Source of the DNA: Gautieria morchelliformis | Lineage: Eukaryota > Basidiomycota > Agaricomycetes > Gomphales > Gomphaceae | NCBI GenBank assembly: GCA_015179125.1 | Contig: WHVA01000006.1 | Location: 186,001 to 250,000, forward strand | Reading direction: 5' to 3' | DNA length: 64,000 nt | In this document: piece by piece, positions 22,723 to 32,834 of the stretch | Layout: every line of letters begins with the position of its first letter | How positions within the stretch are numbered: the stretch's first letter is position 1 | The notes under the pieces: model-generated | The model's database searches: none | Seen by the model: the letters and a program-made list of their open reading frames with translations, nothing else | What the model was told of the DNA's origin: nothing | Program-made: the position numbers and the translations under genes

Positions 22723-24330
22723 ATGGTCAATGATACGAATTTCTCTGAGATTCCCATCATGTTTGTCTTCAGTGCTATCTCCATCATAATCTTGACTTTC
22801 ATAAACCGTAGCGACCTGCAGAATGCACGCAGCCCTGACTTTGCCCTTCGTCGTAAAATTGCGGATAATATCCGTCGAGCTTGCATAACTGTTGGGTTCT
22901 TTTACGTCAAAGTACTGATTCGTGGTCATCATGCATCAGCGTGTTTGTGACCCGTTCATGTAGAATCATCATGTTTCCGAAGCTCTCGCCAGAGCAGCCG
23001 TAGAAAACGCCAAACCATTCTGGGCCCTTCCAGACGCGAAGAAGCTCGAGGTAAGTGTGCCGAGCCACACACAACTTTCCAATATCTTATCGGATCCAGT
23101 ACGATATCCACAACACTCCCAATTTTAAAGGCTATGTGAGTCAAAGAGCTTGACAGAATATAATCTAAAACTCGGGATAGACCGCTTTCCTGGCTGAAAA
23201 TGTTGATCCTGAAAACCGTGGAGACCTACATGAAGGATATGAGTTTGGCTGGGAAGAAGAACACCCTGCTGCCCTGACAGGTGCACGAGCGGATGGCTCC
23301 ATGAGCGGGGGGAATGTCTGGCCTACGGGTTTCCCGGAGTTCCGGGCAGCATCCTTAGCCTACTAGTCAGGGATCATACTCATCTCGCAGCTCCATTCTG
23401 ACCCGTTTTGATATGTAACCAGCCATGCTGTTTTGCGTTTGGGCCAGACCTTATTCCCCCTGTTCGCGTTGGCTCTCAATTTGCCGGAGAATTTCTTTGA
23501 CGATAAGGTTGTGTACCTAAATTTCGGCGTTGTGGTCCCCGCTTAGTGCGCATGTAACAGACCACCAAACCCGCTGCGATCATGCGGATTCTGCACTATC
23601 CACCTCAAAAAGGCGAAATCGATGACCGTGTCATAGGGATCGGAGCTCATACAGAGTGAGTGCGCTCCGCCGCTCTAATGTTTCGCTTCTTCACATAGGT
23701 TGTAGTTATGAGGTATCTTCGCCTTCGCAACCCTGCTATAATGGTTTCAATTACACATTGTAGTGTTTCACAATATTGTGGCAAGACAACAATCAGGCAC
23801 TACAAGTCTTGAACGCACAAGGGAAATGGATCGATGCCGTTCCCATACCGGGGACGTTGGTGGTCAAGTGGGTAGCACACCACTATATCTTTCTCGCCAC
23901 GCTGACATCGCGTTGATCAAGCTTGGGTGACCAACTCGCGAGGTGGACCAGTAAGGCTCGCAGTCCAATAATTAAGCGAACCATATAAACCAGTGCTGTA
24001 GACGATGTCTTCAAGTCTACGGTCCACCGTGCTGTCAATCGATCAGGAGTGCGGCGGTACTCGATGCCTCTGTGAGCACACTGCCCTTGATATGTATCGT
24101 CTTGTAACTGATGATTGATCATTCCAGATTTTTCGGGACTGATTACGACGTGATGCTTCAGGTAATCATGGCCAAAAAAAAAAACTACCAACTAGTGCGC
24201 TGATGCTCTATAGGCACTGCCTAGCTGCGTGTCAGAGGACCGTCCGGCTAAATACGAACCTGTGAATGCAGGCGACTTTGTCAAGAGTCGCTTGGCGGCC
24301 ACGTATGCACACTCTGCTAACAGCGTTTGA
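22723..24330 (+). CDS. Isopenicillin-N-synthase-like 2OG-Fe(II) oxygenase
   Basis: Thirteen exons (22723-22760, 22812-22911, 22964-23050, 23100-23135, 23181-23365, 23423-23507, 23561-23655, 23706-23712, 23764-23867, 23922-23950, 24002-24071, 24128-24161, 24214-24330) join in frame to 328 residues, the usual length of the IPNS family. Landmarks: GFFYVKNHHVSE, YDIHNTPNFKGY, LAENVDPENRGDLHEG, LPENFFDD, ILHYPPQ, then GIGAHTDYECFTILWQ with the HxD ligands, and STVHRAVNRSGVRRYS with the distal His and RxS. Exon 8 is only 7 nt and completes the Asp ligand codon. All ligands are present, so it should be an active non-haem iron oxygenase; the substrate is unknown and it need not make penicillin. It converges on PRMT3 with a 152-bp gap. 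It is easily missed because no exon is long. Confidence 0.85.
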
Positions 24331-24482
24331 TTATAGTAAGATTGTATATGGATGACGGCGGTTGCCCTTGGTGAAAGTCGAGATTCAATCGTATTCACCA
24401 GTACTAGGATAGGATCTACCCGGCACCAAATCGTGTAGCCATTTTGCATGTACTTAGTTTATAACCTAACTGTGTATCCCTG

Positions 24483-26640
24483 TTACCTGACACGGTACAT
24501 CTGGACCACAGTATCTTTTTCATCAGTATTCCCTTCTGCTGTGACCCTGTAATGAATCTCCACGTCGAGTTCTCGGGAATTATCTGCACTCTTCGCGCAA
24601 CGAAAAGTGCCAGTTATTGTAGTTCCTAGATTCAAATACTGACTTAACATTGGGTAGTGGAAGAAAAGGCTGTGTCCTATTTTACCTTCCTCCACCTTAA
24701 TAGGTTCTCTCAATAAGAAGAGGGTGTGCTTCCAATGTGTCGGAGTGCTTAGTGGACCCGTGGAGAAGCTGACTTCCTTGTCCTTTTGGCCTATGCTATC
24801 TTTTCGCTTAGACTTGCCCGGAACCTGCCATACCTCGGCGAGTGTGGGCTCCCCTTCTTTTACGAGATGTACGGTTGTGTTTTCGGGTACAGGATGACCC
24901 GAGGGAGAGAAGAAAGTGTCGAAGTAGAGAATGAAAGCATGGGCGTTCAGCACACGCCGTGTCGCGGTAAGCGAGAAGGAAGAAGAAAAATTGAGAGAAT
25001 GCGGTGTCAAAGCTCCCAGGGGGAGATCCTAAGTGATCATAATCATGCATACATAGGTAAGGAGGTTGGTTGATGGACCTACCTTGACTGGGACAGTGTT
25101 GGTAATGAGGCTCTCCTCTCCCACGATGTCTACTATTGCGTCATCATACACGTCAACAGCCATCGCGGAGAGGTCAAAACCTACACGGGCAACATGAAAT
25201 GAGTAGCCAGAAAACCACAGAAAATCAACCGTTACCGTAGATATCGCTCCAAAATCCTATGCGCTCTTTGTAGATCTCTTTGGCCTCTGTGAGACCAAAC
25301 ATCATTTTGCACTGGCTCGGAACCATGACGCCACCAGGCCGCAAAAATCTATCTCTAGCAACAAGCACAGAGTCCAGCATGGATTCATAAAGCAAGCCAT
25401 AACCCATCCACTCCGAAATAATGATATCCACTTCTGTGACCCCATCTGGGAGCGTAATATCTTCAATCTTACCCTGTATGACGCTGCAGCAGAATGAGTG
25501 CAGCCAGGGGAACAAAAACAAGAAACTACAGACGTTATCACATCGTGAAACTCGTTAGCTCGAATGATTTTGCCCGCCCGCTCGGCGATATCGCTGGCAT
25601 CGACCGCAAAGACGCGTTTCGCACCAGCCTGGGCTGCGAATAATGACAATATACCAGTGCCGCATCCAACGTCCAGAACAGTAGCCCCACGAAAGAGAGC
25701 GGGGTTTGACAGAATGAAAGATGCGTACGATGATGTACGGACTGTATCCTGGATCATCACGGCATGTATATCTGAGTTCTGATTAATCCAGCGATCTTGG
25801 GACAAGAAAACTATTACCGTTTTCTGCATAACTTCGGAAGTAGTGAGAGTCATCGTCTCGTGATGGGGGTGGTAAATCCCCGGAGACCTGCAAAGAATTG
25901 TACTGTTCCGCAATTTTGGTGAGGCCAAATCGTTCTTCAACCAATCTGCGGTAGTCTATCATATCTTGACGAGCTGCAGCAAGTTTTTCTTCCAGCCTTC
26001 GGATGCGCTGCGAGGCTTTTCCCGGATCAGACCATGTTGTGGGCTTGGAGACTTCACCCTCATGCTCCGAATCGGTCCAGTCATCCGAGTGGAGCTCTTA
26101 GTAAAGAATGTACGTGTGAGAGCGATGAGCCATGTGGTAAGAACAGAAATACAGACGCAAGAGCGGGTCGTCTTCGATGACTGGTTGCAGATATTGATCA
26201 TCAGATAAAAATGCTTCGTCGCTGGTTATTGAAGCCACCCAATCAGGGGATGATTTCTATAGTGGTTTTCAGGGTGTATGGTATGGTTTCAGAGACAGAT
26301 ATGCCAACATGTCTTCTAATATAGTTGATGAGCCGTGCCCGCCCATGAAAGTCGAGCGCTGATTCTAAGGTCAGGAAGGAGATATTGAACAATAAAGGTA
26401 ACGTGCCCAACCTAATTTTCTGCATATGACATCAAAGTCAAAACCATGCTTTGACTTATCGCTTTGCAGTGCCTCTGTTGCTGAGGGGAAAAGGCTGTCA
26501 TCAAAGAGGGACTTGCAAGGCTTGGCGGCCGAATCTGATACCCAATCGTCCCAATTCTCATCTTGATCATCTTCAGATGAAGTTGAATGAGAATCTGACT
26601 CAGGTTCTTGAAGATACGATCCTCGAATGTGAATGCTCAT
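24483..26640 (-). CDS. PRMT3: Protein arginine methyltransferase 3 homologue
   Basis: A multi-exon gene encoding an S-adenosylmethionine-dependent arginine methyltransferase; in other fungi and animals PRMT3 modifies ribosomal protein S2 in the cytosol. The N-terminus is acidic (ENWDDWVSDS), followed by a zinc-finger-like segment and LDFHGRARLINYIRR, then VIEDDPLLQ and a short coiled segment. The catalytic core has SDIHAVMIQDTVRT-type sequence, motif I VLDVGCGTGILS, the double-E loop SEWMGYGLLYESM and the THW loop (STPTHWKH). At least eight exons, all with GT-AG borders, join without a break. The start at 26640 (MSIHIRG) fits the family; an in-frame ATG at 26685 would add 15 residues. The zinc finger keeps only one clear Cys and one His. 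The neighbour CCDC25 is transcribed divergently. Confidence 0.88.
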
Positions 26641-27013
26641 TGCGAGCGGAGAATTAAAAAGTTCTACCGGGTTTCGCCGAGCCACTGATTCTTTTATCCT
26701 CGTTTATGGAGTAGTCTGTCAGTGGAGTGGCTCCTCCGTCGACGGAACGTATTTAGTTGGTACACCAGTAGTGCTTACTGTACTAGTACGCAGGTCATTT
26801 TTTCGAAGCCTCAGATTCTTTCCCGTAGTTCACTGCTTCCGGCGTCAATAAATACCGAGTCTCAGACAATCATTGTCTCAACCTCAGGTTTGACTGATCC
26901 CTCAACCGCACGACACGGGCCTGATTAGGAGCGAAAGCCATTGGCATGGCAATAGTACACTGTATACATGTGTACGTATACGCGCGGAGTTACAAATAGT
27001 CCTTTCTTCAACC
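26641..27013. promoter_or_regulatory. Shared upstream region of PRMT3 and CCDC25 homologues
   Basis: A 373-bp gap between two divergent housekeeping-type genes. It must contain both promoters, and both 5' leaders if the proposed starts are right. No TATA box or recognisable regulator site stands out. Confidence 0.45.
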
Positions 27014-28099
27014 ATGGTGATCTTTTTCAAATCATCAGGTAAATGAGGCTGTCGTACCAGCAGACTGACATCTCACGTTGTCTTTGAGCCACCACGCCAC
27101 CCTCCACTATCTATATGGGCAAGGATAAAGTTGAAAGTACGTTCGCTCATCAATGTTTGATCACCGCATCATCGGTAACATACCATCACAGATGAGGATC
27201 TCATAAAATACGCTTGGTAGGGTGATCTTCTTTCCCAGTTATGTTAACCATTTGGATATTTATCTGCGCGTCGTCCATTGCGTTGGCTGATATAGGCCAC
27301 AAGACATCTGGTTTCACGTTGACAAGTTGTCGTCAGCACATGTCTATCTGCGACTACCCTCTGCAATAGAGTCCTGGGAACAGATTCCTCAAGCATTGTT
27401 GACTGATTGTGCACAACTGGTTAAAGCCAATTCCATAGAAGGGAATAAGAAGGATAACATTACGGTCATCTATACCCCATCGGACAACCTGAAGGTACGA
27501 TGTTCAATGGATCCTCTATCTCCCGTAATTAATTAGTTCATCTTTAAGAAAACCGGAGACATGGCCACGGGACAGGTGTCCTTCCACAAGGACAACAGAG
27601 TGAGTACCCCCATTGGTATGTCAGATTAGAGACCGGTCGAAAACAGGCGCATCATCTACCCCCAGGTCAAAAGAGGTAGGCCTGGATGATGTGACTCTGT
27701 CGGATACTAATTCATATCTACAGTTCACGTTCCAAAAAGGGAAAATCCTATCATCAATAGGCTGAATAAGACAAAAGTTGAGAAAGAGGTTGATCATGAA
27801 CAAGAAAAGACGGATCGCCTCAAGGCTGAAGCCGCAGTTCGACGAGCCGTTGCTGCCGAAAAGGTGGGTCCAATTCCAACCACGTGACCCGACCAAATTC
27901 TGGCATTTTTTCCACGACTCTTTATATTTATTCCGTTTACTGATTCATTTCTACCTCGCAGAAAAAGGCAGATTTGGAACTCGCCCGGGCACGAGAGGCA
28001 GAGAAAGCAGCGAAGTCGTACGATAGTCTTTTCAGCGGACAGCCGGAACATAATTCTGAAGGCAAAACAATCAAAGAACTCGAAGAAGATTTCATGTGA
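27014..28099 (+). CDS. JLP2: CCDC25/Jlp2 family protein (NFACT-R domain)
   Basis: A multi-exon gene encoding about 211 residues, matching the length of the family (about 208 in human CCDC25). It starts MVIFFKSS and, after a first intron, continues [20 protein letters not shown], then [18 protein letters not shown] and [14 protein letters not shown], which are hallmarks of the NFACT-R (DUF814) fold. It ends in a highly charged Lys/Arg/Glu coiled-coil tail and the typical ...LEEDFM terminus. Yeast Jlp2 is a conserved cytosolic protein of uncertain role; human CCDC25 has been described as a DNA sensor at membranes. All introns are 45-70 nt with GT-AG borders, and no break is seen. Confidence 0.88.
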
Positions 28100-28554
28100 C
28101 TGTATCTCGAGTGGTGCTGGTGGAGAGATGCTGAAATGCTCATGTCTGTCTTGCACATTCCACCAACGTTCCAGCCTCCTAAACCATTTTCAACCGTGGG
28201 CCGTACCTTTTGAGCATGACACGCACCAACTACTGCAGACTGATCCGAAGGCGTCGTGATATGTTGATGCACCAGAGTGTTGTCAGCCTCAGGATGTGGC
28301 GTATAGGTGAATACTTAAAGCAGTGCAGTGAGTGGCCGTGGAACTGGTACTACAATAAAATGGTACATGCATATACTTTGCGGGACCACGACAATTGTCT
28401 GCATCAACCACTGGAATCCTCCCCAAGCATCCAATCTAACTATACTTACTACCACGAAGCCTCAAGCCTAGGAAACGATGGCTCTGAAAAAATAAATCAC
28501 GTTTAATATAAAACATAAGTGACCAGACGTGACAAATGATCAGGATAAAGACTA
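28100..28554. other. Intergenic, nothing recognised
   Basis: Space between the CCDC25 stop and the conserved 5' flank of 2OG oxygenase copy 2. No conserved frame, RNA gene or repeat is visible. Confidence 0.5.
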
Positions 28555-28841
28555 CACCCAGTGGCAGAAACGACGAATACTAGTGGAACCCAAGCCTTCG
28601 TGTTGTTGTAAGTGGAGACGACTCACGCCCCTTGCCAGGGAATGAAGTCATGCGAAGACGCCGAAGCCGGCCTTGCAGGGGTAACCATAAAGGCACTTGT
28701 ATTTCGCTTCTTTTAGTGGTGACTCCGAAAAGGCTGAAGTTCGGCCCCGGTAGGCGCCGGTGCTCGTTGCTTTTAAGTCACGCCTGTCGGTCCAAGGAAT
28801 TCGTGAGCCCCTTAAGAGAAAGCTACTCTACATCCGTGATC
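28555..28841 (+). repeat. Duplicated 5' flank of 2OG oxygenase copy 2
   Basis: Contains CAGTGGCAGAAACGAC, GTGGAACCCAAGCC and GTGTTGTTGTAAGTGGA, repeated at 32458-32530, and CTTCTTTTAGTGGTGAC, GGTAGGCGCCGGT and CTTAAGAGAAAGC, repeated before copy 3 at 30550-30665. It is therefore the promoter part of the duplicated unit. Confidence 0.7.
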
Positions 28842-30105
28842 ATGACAAGCATGGACAGACCGTCTCTCACGTCCGTGGACAAGCATGTCCTCAAGGGTCT
28901 CGTTAAAGGTTTGACCAAGACGGAATCTCAGTTTTGCTGTGGCGGAGTCATTCACCTTCCTGCTGAACGGAAACCTTGTCTATTCTACAAAGGAGATGGC
29001 GATCATGCTCACAGGTATGTAAATACAGTAGTATGCCAATTTCTGGTACATTGAGCATCATATTTGCATGATTAGTCTTGAATTCTCCCCAACCAGGACG
29101 GACAAGCTGCAGCAGTTGCTTGAAGCATGTGTTCCATCTTCGCATGGGCGTGGAAGCGAAACTGTGTTTGATGAGTCCTATCGTCTTGCCCGAGAGTTGC
29201 AGCAAGACACCTTTGCGCTCACTATGGATATTTTGAATGAAAGCGGTGTTATGGCAAGTATTTCGGCTCTGACGTCTCCTAGAACCTCAAACAGTGGCCT
29301 CGTGGCAGACCTTTACAAGCTTAATGCATATGGCAAAGGGGGATTTTTCAAACCTCACCGTGACACGCCCAAGTCTGCTCGCCACATTGGGACCCTCGTA
29401 GTAGCGCTGCCCATACCGTTCGAAGGGGGCGACTTGCGCGTCAGCCATGAAGGCAAACAAGTCCTGTTTGAATGGGGAACAACCTGCTCTACTAGCTTGC
29501 AAGACCGAATGGCGTTGCCATGGGCGTTTCTGTTCTCCGATGTTGAGCATGAGGTCCTTCCTGTCAAGTCTGGCACAAGAGTTACGCTCGCATATGATAT
29601 CTTTACCTCCAAAGCAACAGCCTCATCAGGTGCCTCTGTAATGGACGGCATGAGTCTTCCCTTCTACGCGGATCTCAAAGCTGCTCTGAACAACAAGGAC
29701 TTCTTGCCCCAGGGGGGCAAAGTAGCAGTAGCGCTTTCCCATGCGTACCCGATCAGTTCTCAGAGCCTCCTGGAGACATTTGCCAGCCATCTCAAGGGAT
29801 CTGATGCAGCACTGCATCGTGTTTTATTAGCATCAGGGGTAACCATGGAACTTCGTGGCGTTCATACTCCTGACGATGACCACGAGGAATATAAGGAGTA
29901 TCCTAATCATGACGAGTTCGGCCCTACACGCCTAGTAACAAAGTATCGACGGGAAATTCTGTTCACCTCCGATTCTGCGAACGTCAAGTTTTTCGAGGGC
30001 CTCGGTGAGTGGGACGGTACAGATATAGACCTGGTGGAATTACGTTTTGGCGCCCGCGTGGAGCATGACCTTATATGTGAGCTGCTGTCTACTGGCCCTG
30101 TCTAA
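28842..30105 (+). CDS. 2OG-Fe(II) oxygenase, prolyl-4-hydroxylase-like, copy 2
   Basis: Two exons (28842-29014 and 29097-30105) around an 82-nt intron give 393 residues. Layout and motifs are as in copy 1: start MTSMDRPSLTSVDKH, HxD in KPHRDTPK, distal His in DVEHEVLP, and GTRVTLAY. The sequence is nearly identical to copy 1 through the catalytic core and diverges mainly in the last 80 residues (around EYKEYPNHDEFGP and FFEGLGEWDG). It looks intact. It is followed head to tail by copy 3, with a conserved 3' flank after each. The high identity points to recent duplication or gene conversion. Confidence 0.85.
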
Positions 30106-30688
30106 CATTGAACCTTCAAGGGGCGCGCAAGCCCGCCCAGGAGGCCTTCTCCAAAAGTGGGTACTATGTGGCATATGGTAACGAAGCGTCTTTGCAAACT
30201 CTGTATGCTGCAGCTGCTTTCATTCTGCACATCCCAGCCATCGGTCAGGGTGCTCGCGCAAATGCTGGGTAGTTGGATCAAAATCGAGTGGCTTGTGTGG
30301 ACCGGTGTGTAGACAGTTGACTTGCACTCAAGTAATTACAATGTTTCCGTGAAAGACCTTGAACCAGAATAAATTTTTTGACCTCTGCTGTATGGTCCAG
30401 AAAAACAGAAAACCTTCCATATAACAGCTTACGACCCGTATGAATAATTATATAAAACAGTGTCGACTAAGGTGCGAATAAAAAATAGGTGCTATGACTT
30501 ATTATTGACCCGCCGCCGAAGTCCATGCTTGTATTGTGGGATGAAGGCACTTCGCTTCTTTTAGTGGTGACCGAAATCGCTTTCGGCCACGGTAGGCGCC
30601 GGTCTTCTTGCTCTTAAATCACGCCTCTTGGTCCAAGGAACTCGTGAGAGCCTTAAGAGAAAGCAAATTCTACTCTACATCCGGGATC
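30106..30688 (+). repeat. 3' flank of copy 2 joined to 5' flank of copy 3
   Basis: 30106-30330 repeats the 3' flank seen after the other copies; 30430-30688 holds the copy-3 promoter-side sequence (CTTCTTTTAGTGGTGACC, GGTAGGCGCCGGT, CTTAAGAGAAAGC). No further gene lies between them. Confidence 0.65.
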
Positions 30689-31966
30689 ATGACAAGCATG
30701 GACAGACCGGCTCTCACGTCCGTGGACAAGCACATCCTCAAGGGTCTCGTTGAAAGTCTGACCAAGACGGAATCTCAGTTTTGCTGTGGCGGTGTCATTC
30801 ATCTTCCTGCTGAGCGGAACCCTTGTCTACTCTACAAACGACAGGATGGAGGTCATGCTCACAGGTATGGGAATACAACACTATGCAATTTCTGTTTCGT
30901 TGAGCTCGTATTGCATGATTAGTCTTGAACTTCCCCCGACAGGGACGGACGAGTTGCAGCAGTTGCTTGAAGTGTGTGTTCCATCTCCGCACGGGCGTGG
31001 AAACGAAACTGTGTTTGATGAGTCCTATCGTCTTGCCCGAGAGTTGCAGCAAGACACCTTTGCGCTCACTATGGATATTTTGAATGAAAGTGGTGTTATG
31101 GCCAGTATTTCAGCTCTGACGTCTCCTAGGACCTCAAACAGCGGCCTCGTGGCAGACCTTTACAAGCTTAATGCATATGGCAAAGGAGGATTTTCAAACC
31201 TCACCGTGACACACCCAAGTCTGCTCGCCACATTGGGACCGTTGTAGTCGCGCTGCCCATACCGTTCCAAGGGGGCGACTTGCGCGTCAGCCATGAAGGC
31301 AAACAAGTCCTGTTTGAATGGGGAACAACCTGCTCTACTAGCTTGCAAGACCGAATGGCGTTGCCATGGGCGTTTCTGTTCTCCGATGTTGAGCATGAGG
31401 TCCTTCCCGTCAAGTCTGGCACAAGAGTTACGCTCGCGTATGATATCTTTACCTCCAAAGAAACAGCCTCATCAGGTACCTCCGTAATGGACGGCATGAG
31501 TCTTCCCTTCTACGCGGACCTCAAGGCGGCCCTGAACAACAAGGACTTCTTGCCTCAGGGTGGAAAAGTAGCAGTAGCGCTTTCCCATGCGTACCCGATC
31601 AGTTCTCAGAGCCCCCTGGAGACATTTGCCAGCCATCTCAAGGGTTCTGATGCAGCACTGCATCGTGTTTTATTAGTATCAGGGCTAACCGTGGAACTTC
31701 GTGGCGTTCATTTGCCTACTGGGTCAGATGTCTGGAAAGAATATGAGGAATATCCAAACGATGACGAATTCGGCCCTACGCGCCTAGTAGAAGAATATCG
31801 ACGGCAAATTCTGTACACCTCCGATTATGCGAAGATGGAGTTTTTCGAGGGCCTCGGTGAGTGTGACTGTGGAGAGATAGAACTGGTGGAATCAGAATTT
31901 GGCGCCAGTGTGGAACGTGACCTGATATGTGAGCTGCTGTCTGCTGGTCGCACAGACCTTGTCTAA
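30689..31966 (+). pseudogene. 2OG-Fe(II) oxygenase copy 3, apparently decayed
   Basis: A head-to-tail copy of 28842-30105 with the same two-exon plan (first exon 30689-30864). Two differences disrupt it. The intron end reads CGACAGGGACGG where copy 2 has CCAGGACGG, so normal splicing at that AG shifts the frame and soon meets a stop. In addition, one T is missing from the T run at 31191-31194, just before the iron-ligand HRD triplet. The downstream half (31280-31966) is otherwise open and conserved, with DVEHEVLP and GTRVTLAY. It is very young, since the rest is almost unchanged. If the copy were spliced differently a short product is possible, but a full enzyme looks unlikely. Confidence 0.75.
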
Positions 31967-32834
31967 CATTGAACCTTTAAGGGGCGCGCAAGCCCCACCA
32001 GGAGGCCATCTCCAAAAGTGGGTATTATGTCGCTTATGGTAACGAAGCGGCTCTGGAAACTCTGTATGCTGCCGCTGCTTTCATTCTGCACATCCCAGCT
32101 ATCGGCCAGGGAACTCGCGCAAATGCTGGGTAGTTGGACCAAAATCGAGTCTCCTGTGTGGACCAAGGTATAGACAGTTGAATTGCACTCAAGTAATTAC
32201 ATCGTTTCCGTAACAGACCTTCCTCTGGAGTCTGAACCAGAATCAAAAATTTCGCCTCTGCCGCATGGTCCAGAAAATCAGAAAACCTTTCATGTAATAG
32301 CTTACGACCGGTATGAATAATTATATAAAAGACGACTAAGGTGCCGTCACTTGTTAGTGACCACTGCCTAGTGGCTCCGAACCGACTCGTTTCGGATAAT
32401 TTGTAGCGCCCGATGACGATCCAAGCCGCTACGGGGCCACTGTAAGTGTATATACCCAGTGGCAGAAACGACAAATACTCTAGGAGAATCTCTTAGTGGA
32501 ACCCAAGCCGTGTTGTTGTAAGTGGATAGACAGTCCCGCCCTTGCAAGGGAATGAGGAAACTTGTCCCATGCGAAGACCGGGCCGAATTCCATGCACATA
32601 TTGTGGGAGAGGGCCCTGCAGAGATAATTCATCAAATCGTGTATACGGACGTACGGATCATCCATAACAGTAGTTGACAATGACACACGAGAGGACTGTT
32701 CCAACAGGAAAACACTGACATACTGTAGCTTAAAAAGTACATCTCGGGTCTGAGACAGAAAGCGCTGATTTAAGACCAGTAAACGCGGGGGACTGAGGGA
32801 ATACAGATGGAACAGGCCAAGTAAAACAATCTCA
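31967..32834. other. 3' flank of copy 3, then an orphan 5' flank
   Basis: 31967-32190 is the conserved 3' flank. From 32340 to about 32610 comes sequence like the 5' flank of the 2OG unit (CAGTGGCAGAAACGAC, GTGTTGTTGTAAGTGGA, AGGGAATGAGG), but no oxygenase follows it. The rest is presumably the 3' untranslated region of the minus-strand DUF3020-like gene. Confidence 0.55.

Noticed and set aside
22639-22950. Single plus-strand open frame of 103 codons as a separate membrane protein
   Set aside because: Its hydrophobic part is the first intron of the IPNS-like gene read through; its end (RACITVGFFYVK) belongs to exon 2 of that gene.
24192-24449. Minus-strand open frame of 85 codons
   Set aside because: Antisense to the last exon of the IPNS-like gene and the convergent gap; no recognisable motif.
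32480-32834. Extension of the DUF3020-like protein to 536 residues ending at 32480
   Set aside because: It requires reading through a good 47-nt intron (33306-33352). The extension runs into the duplicated 2OG flank; the spliced form ends in a natural acidic tail at 32835.
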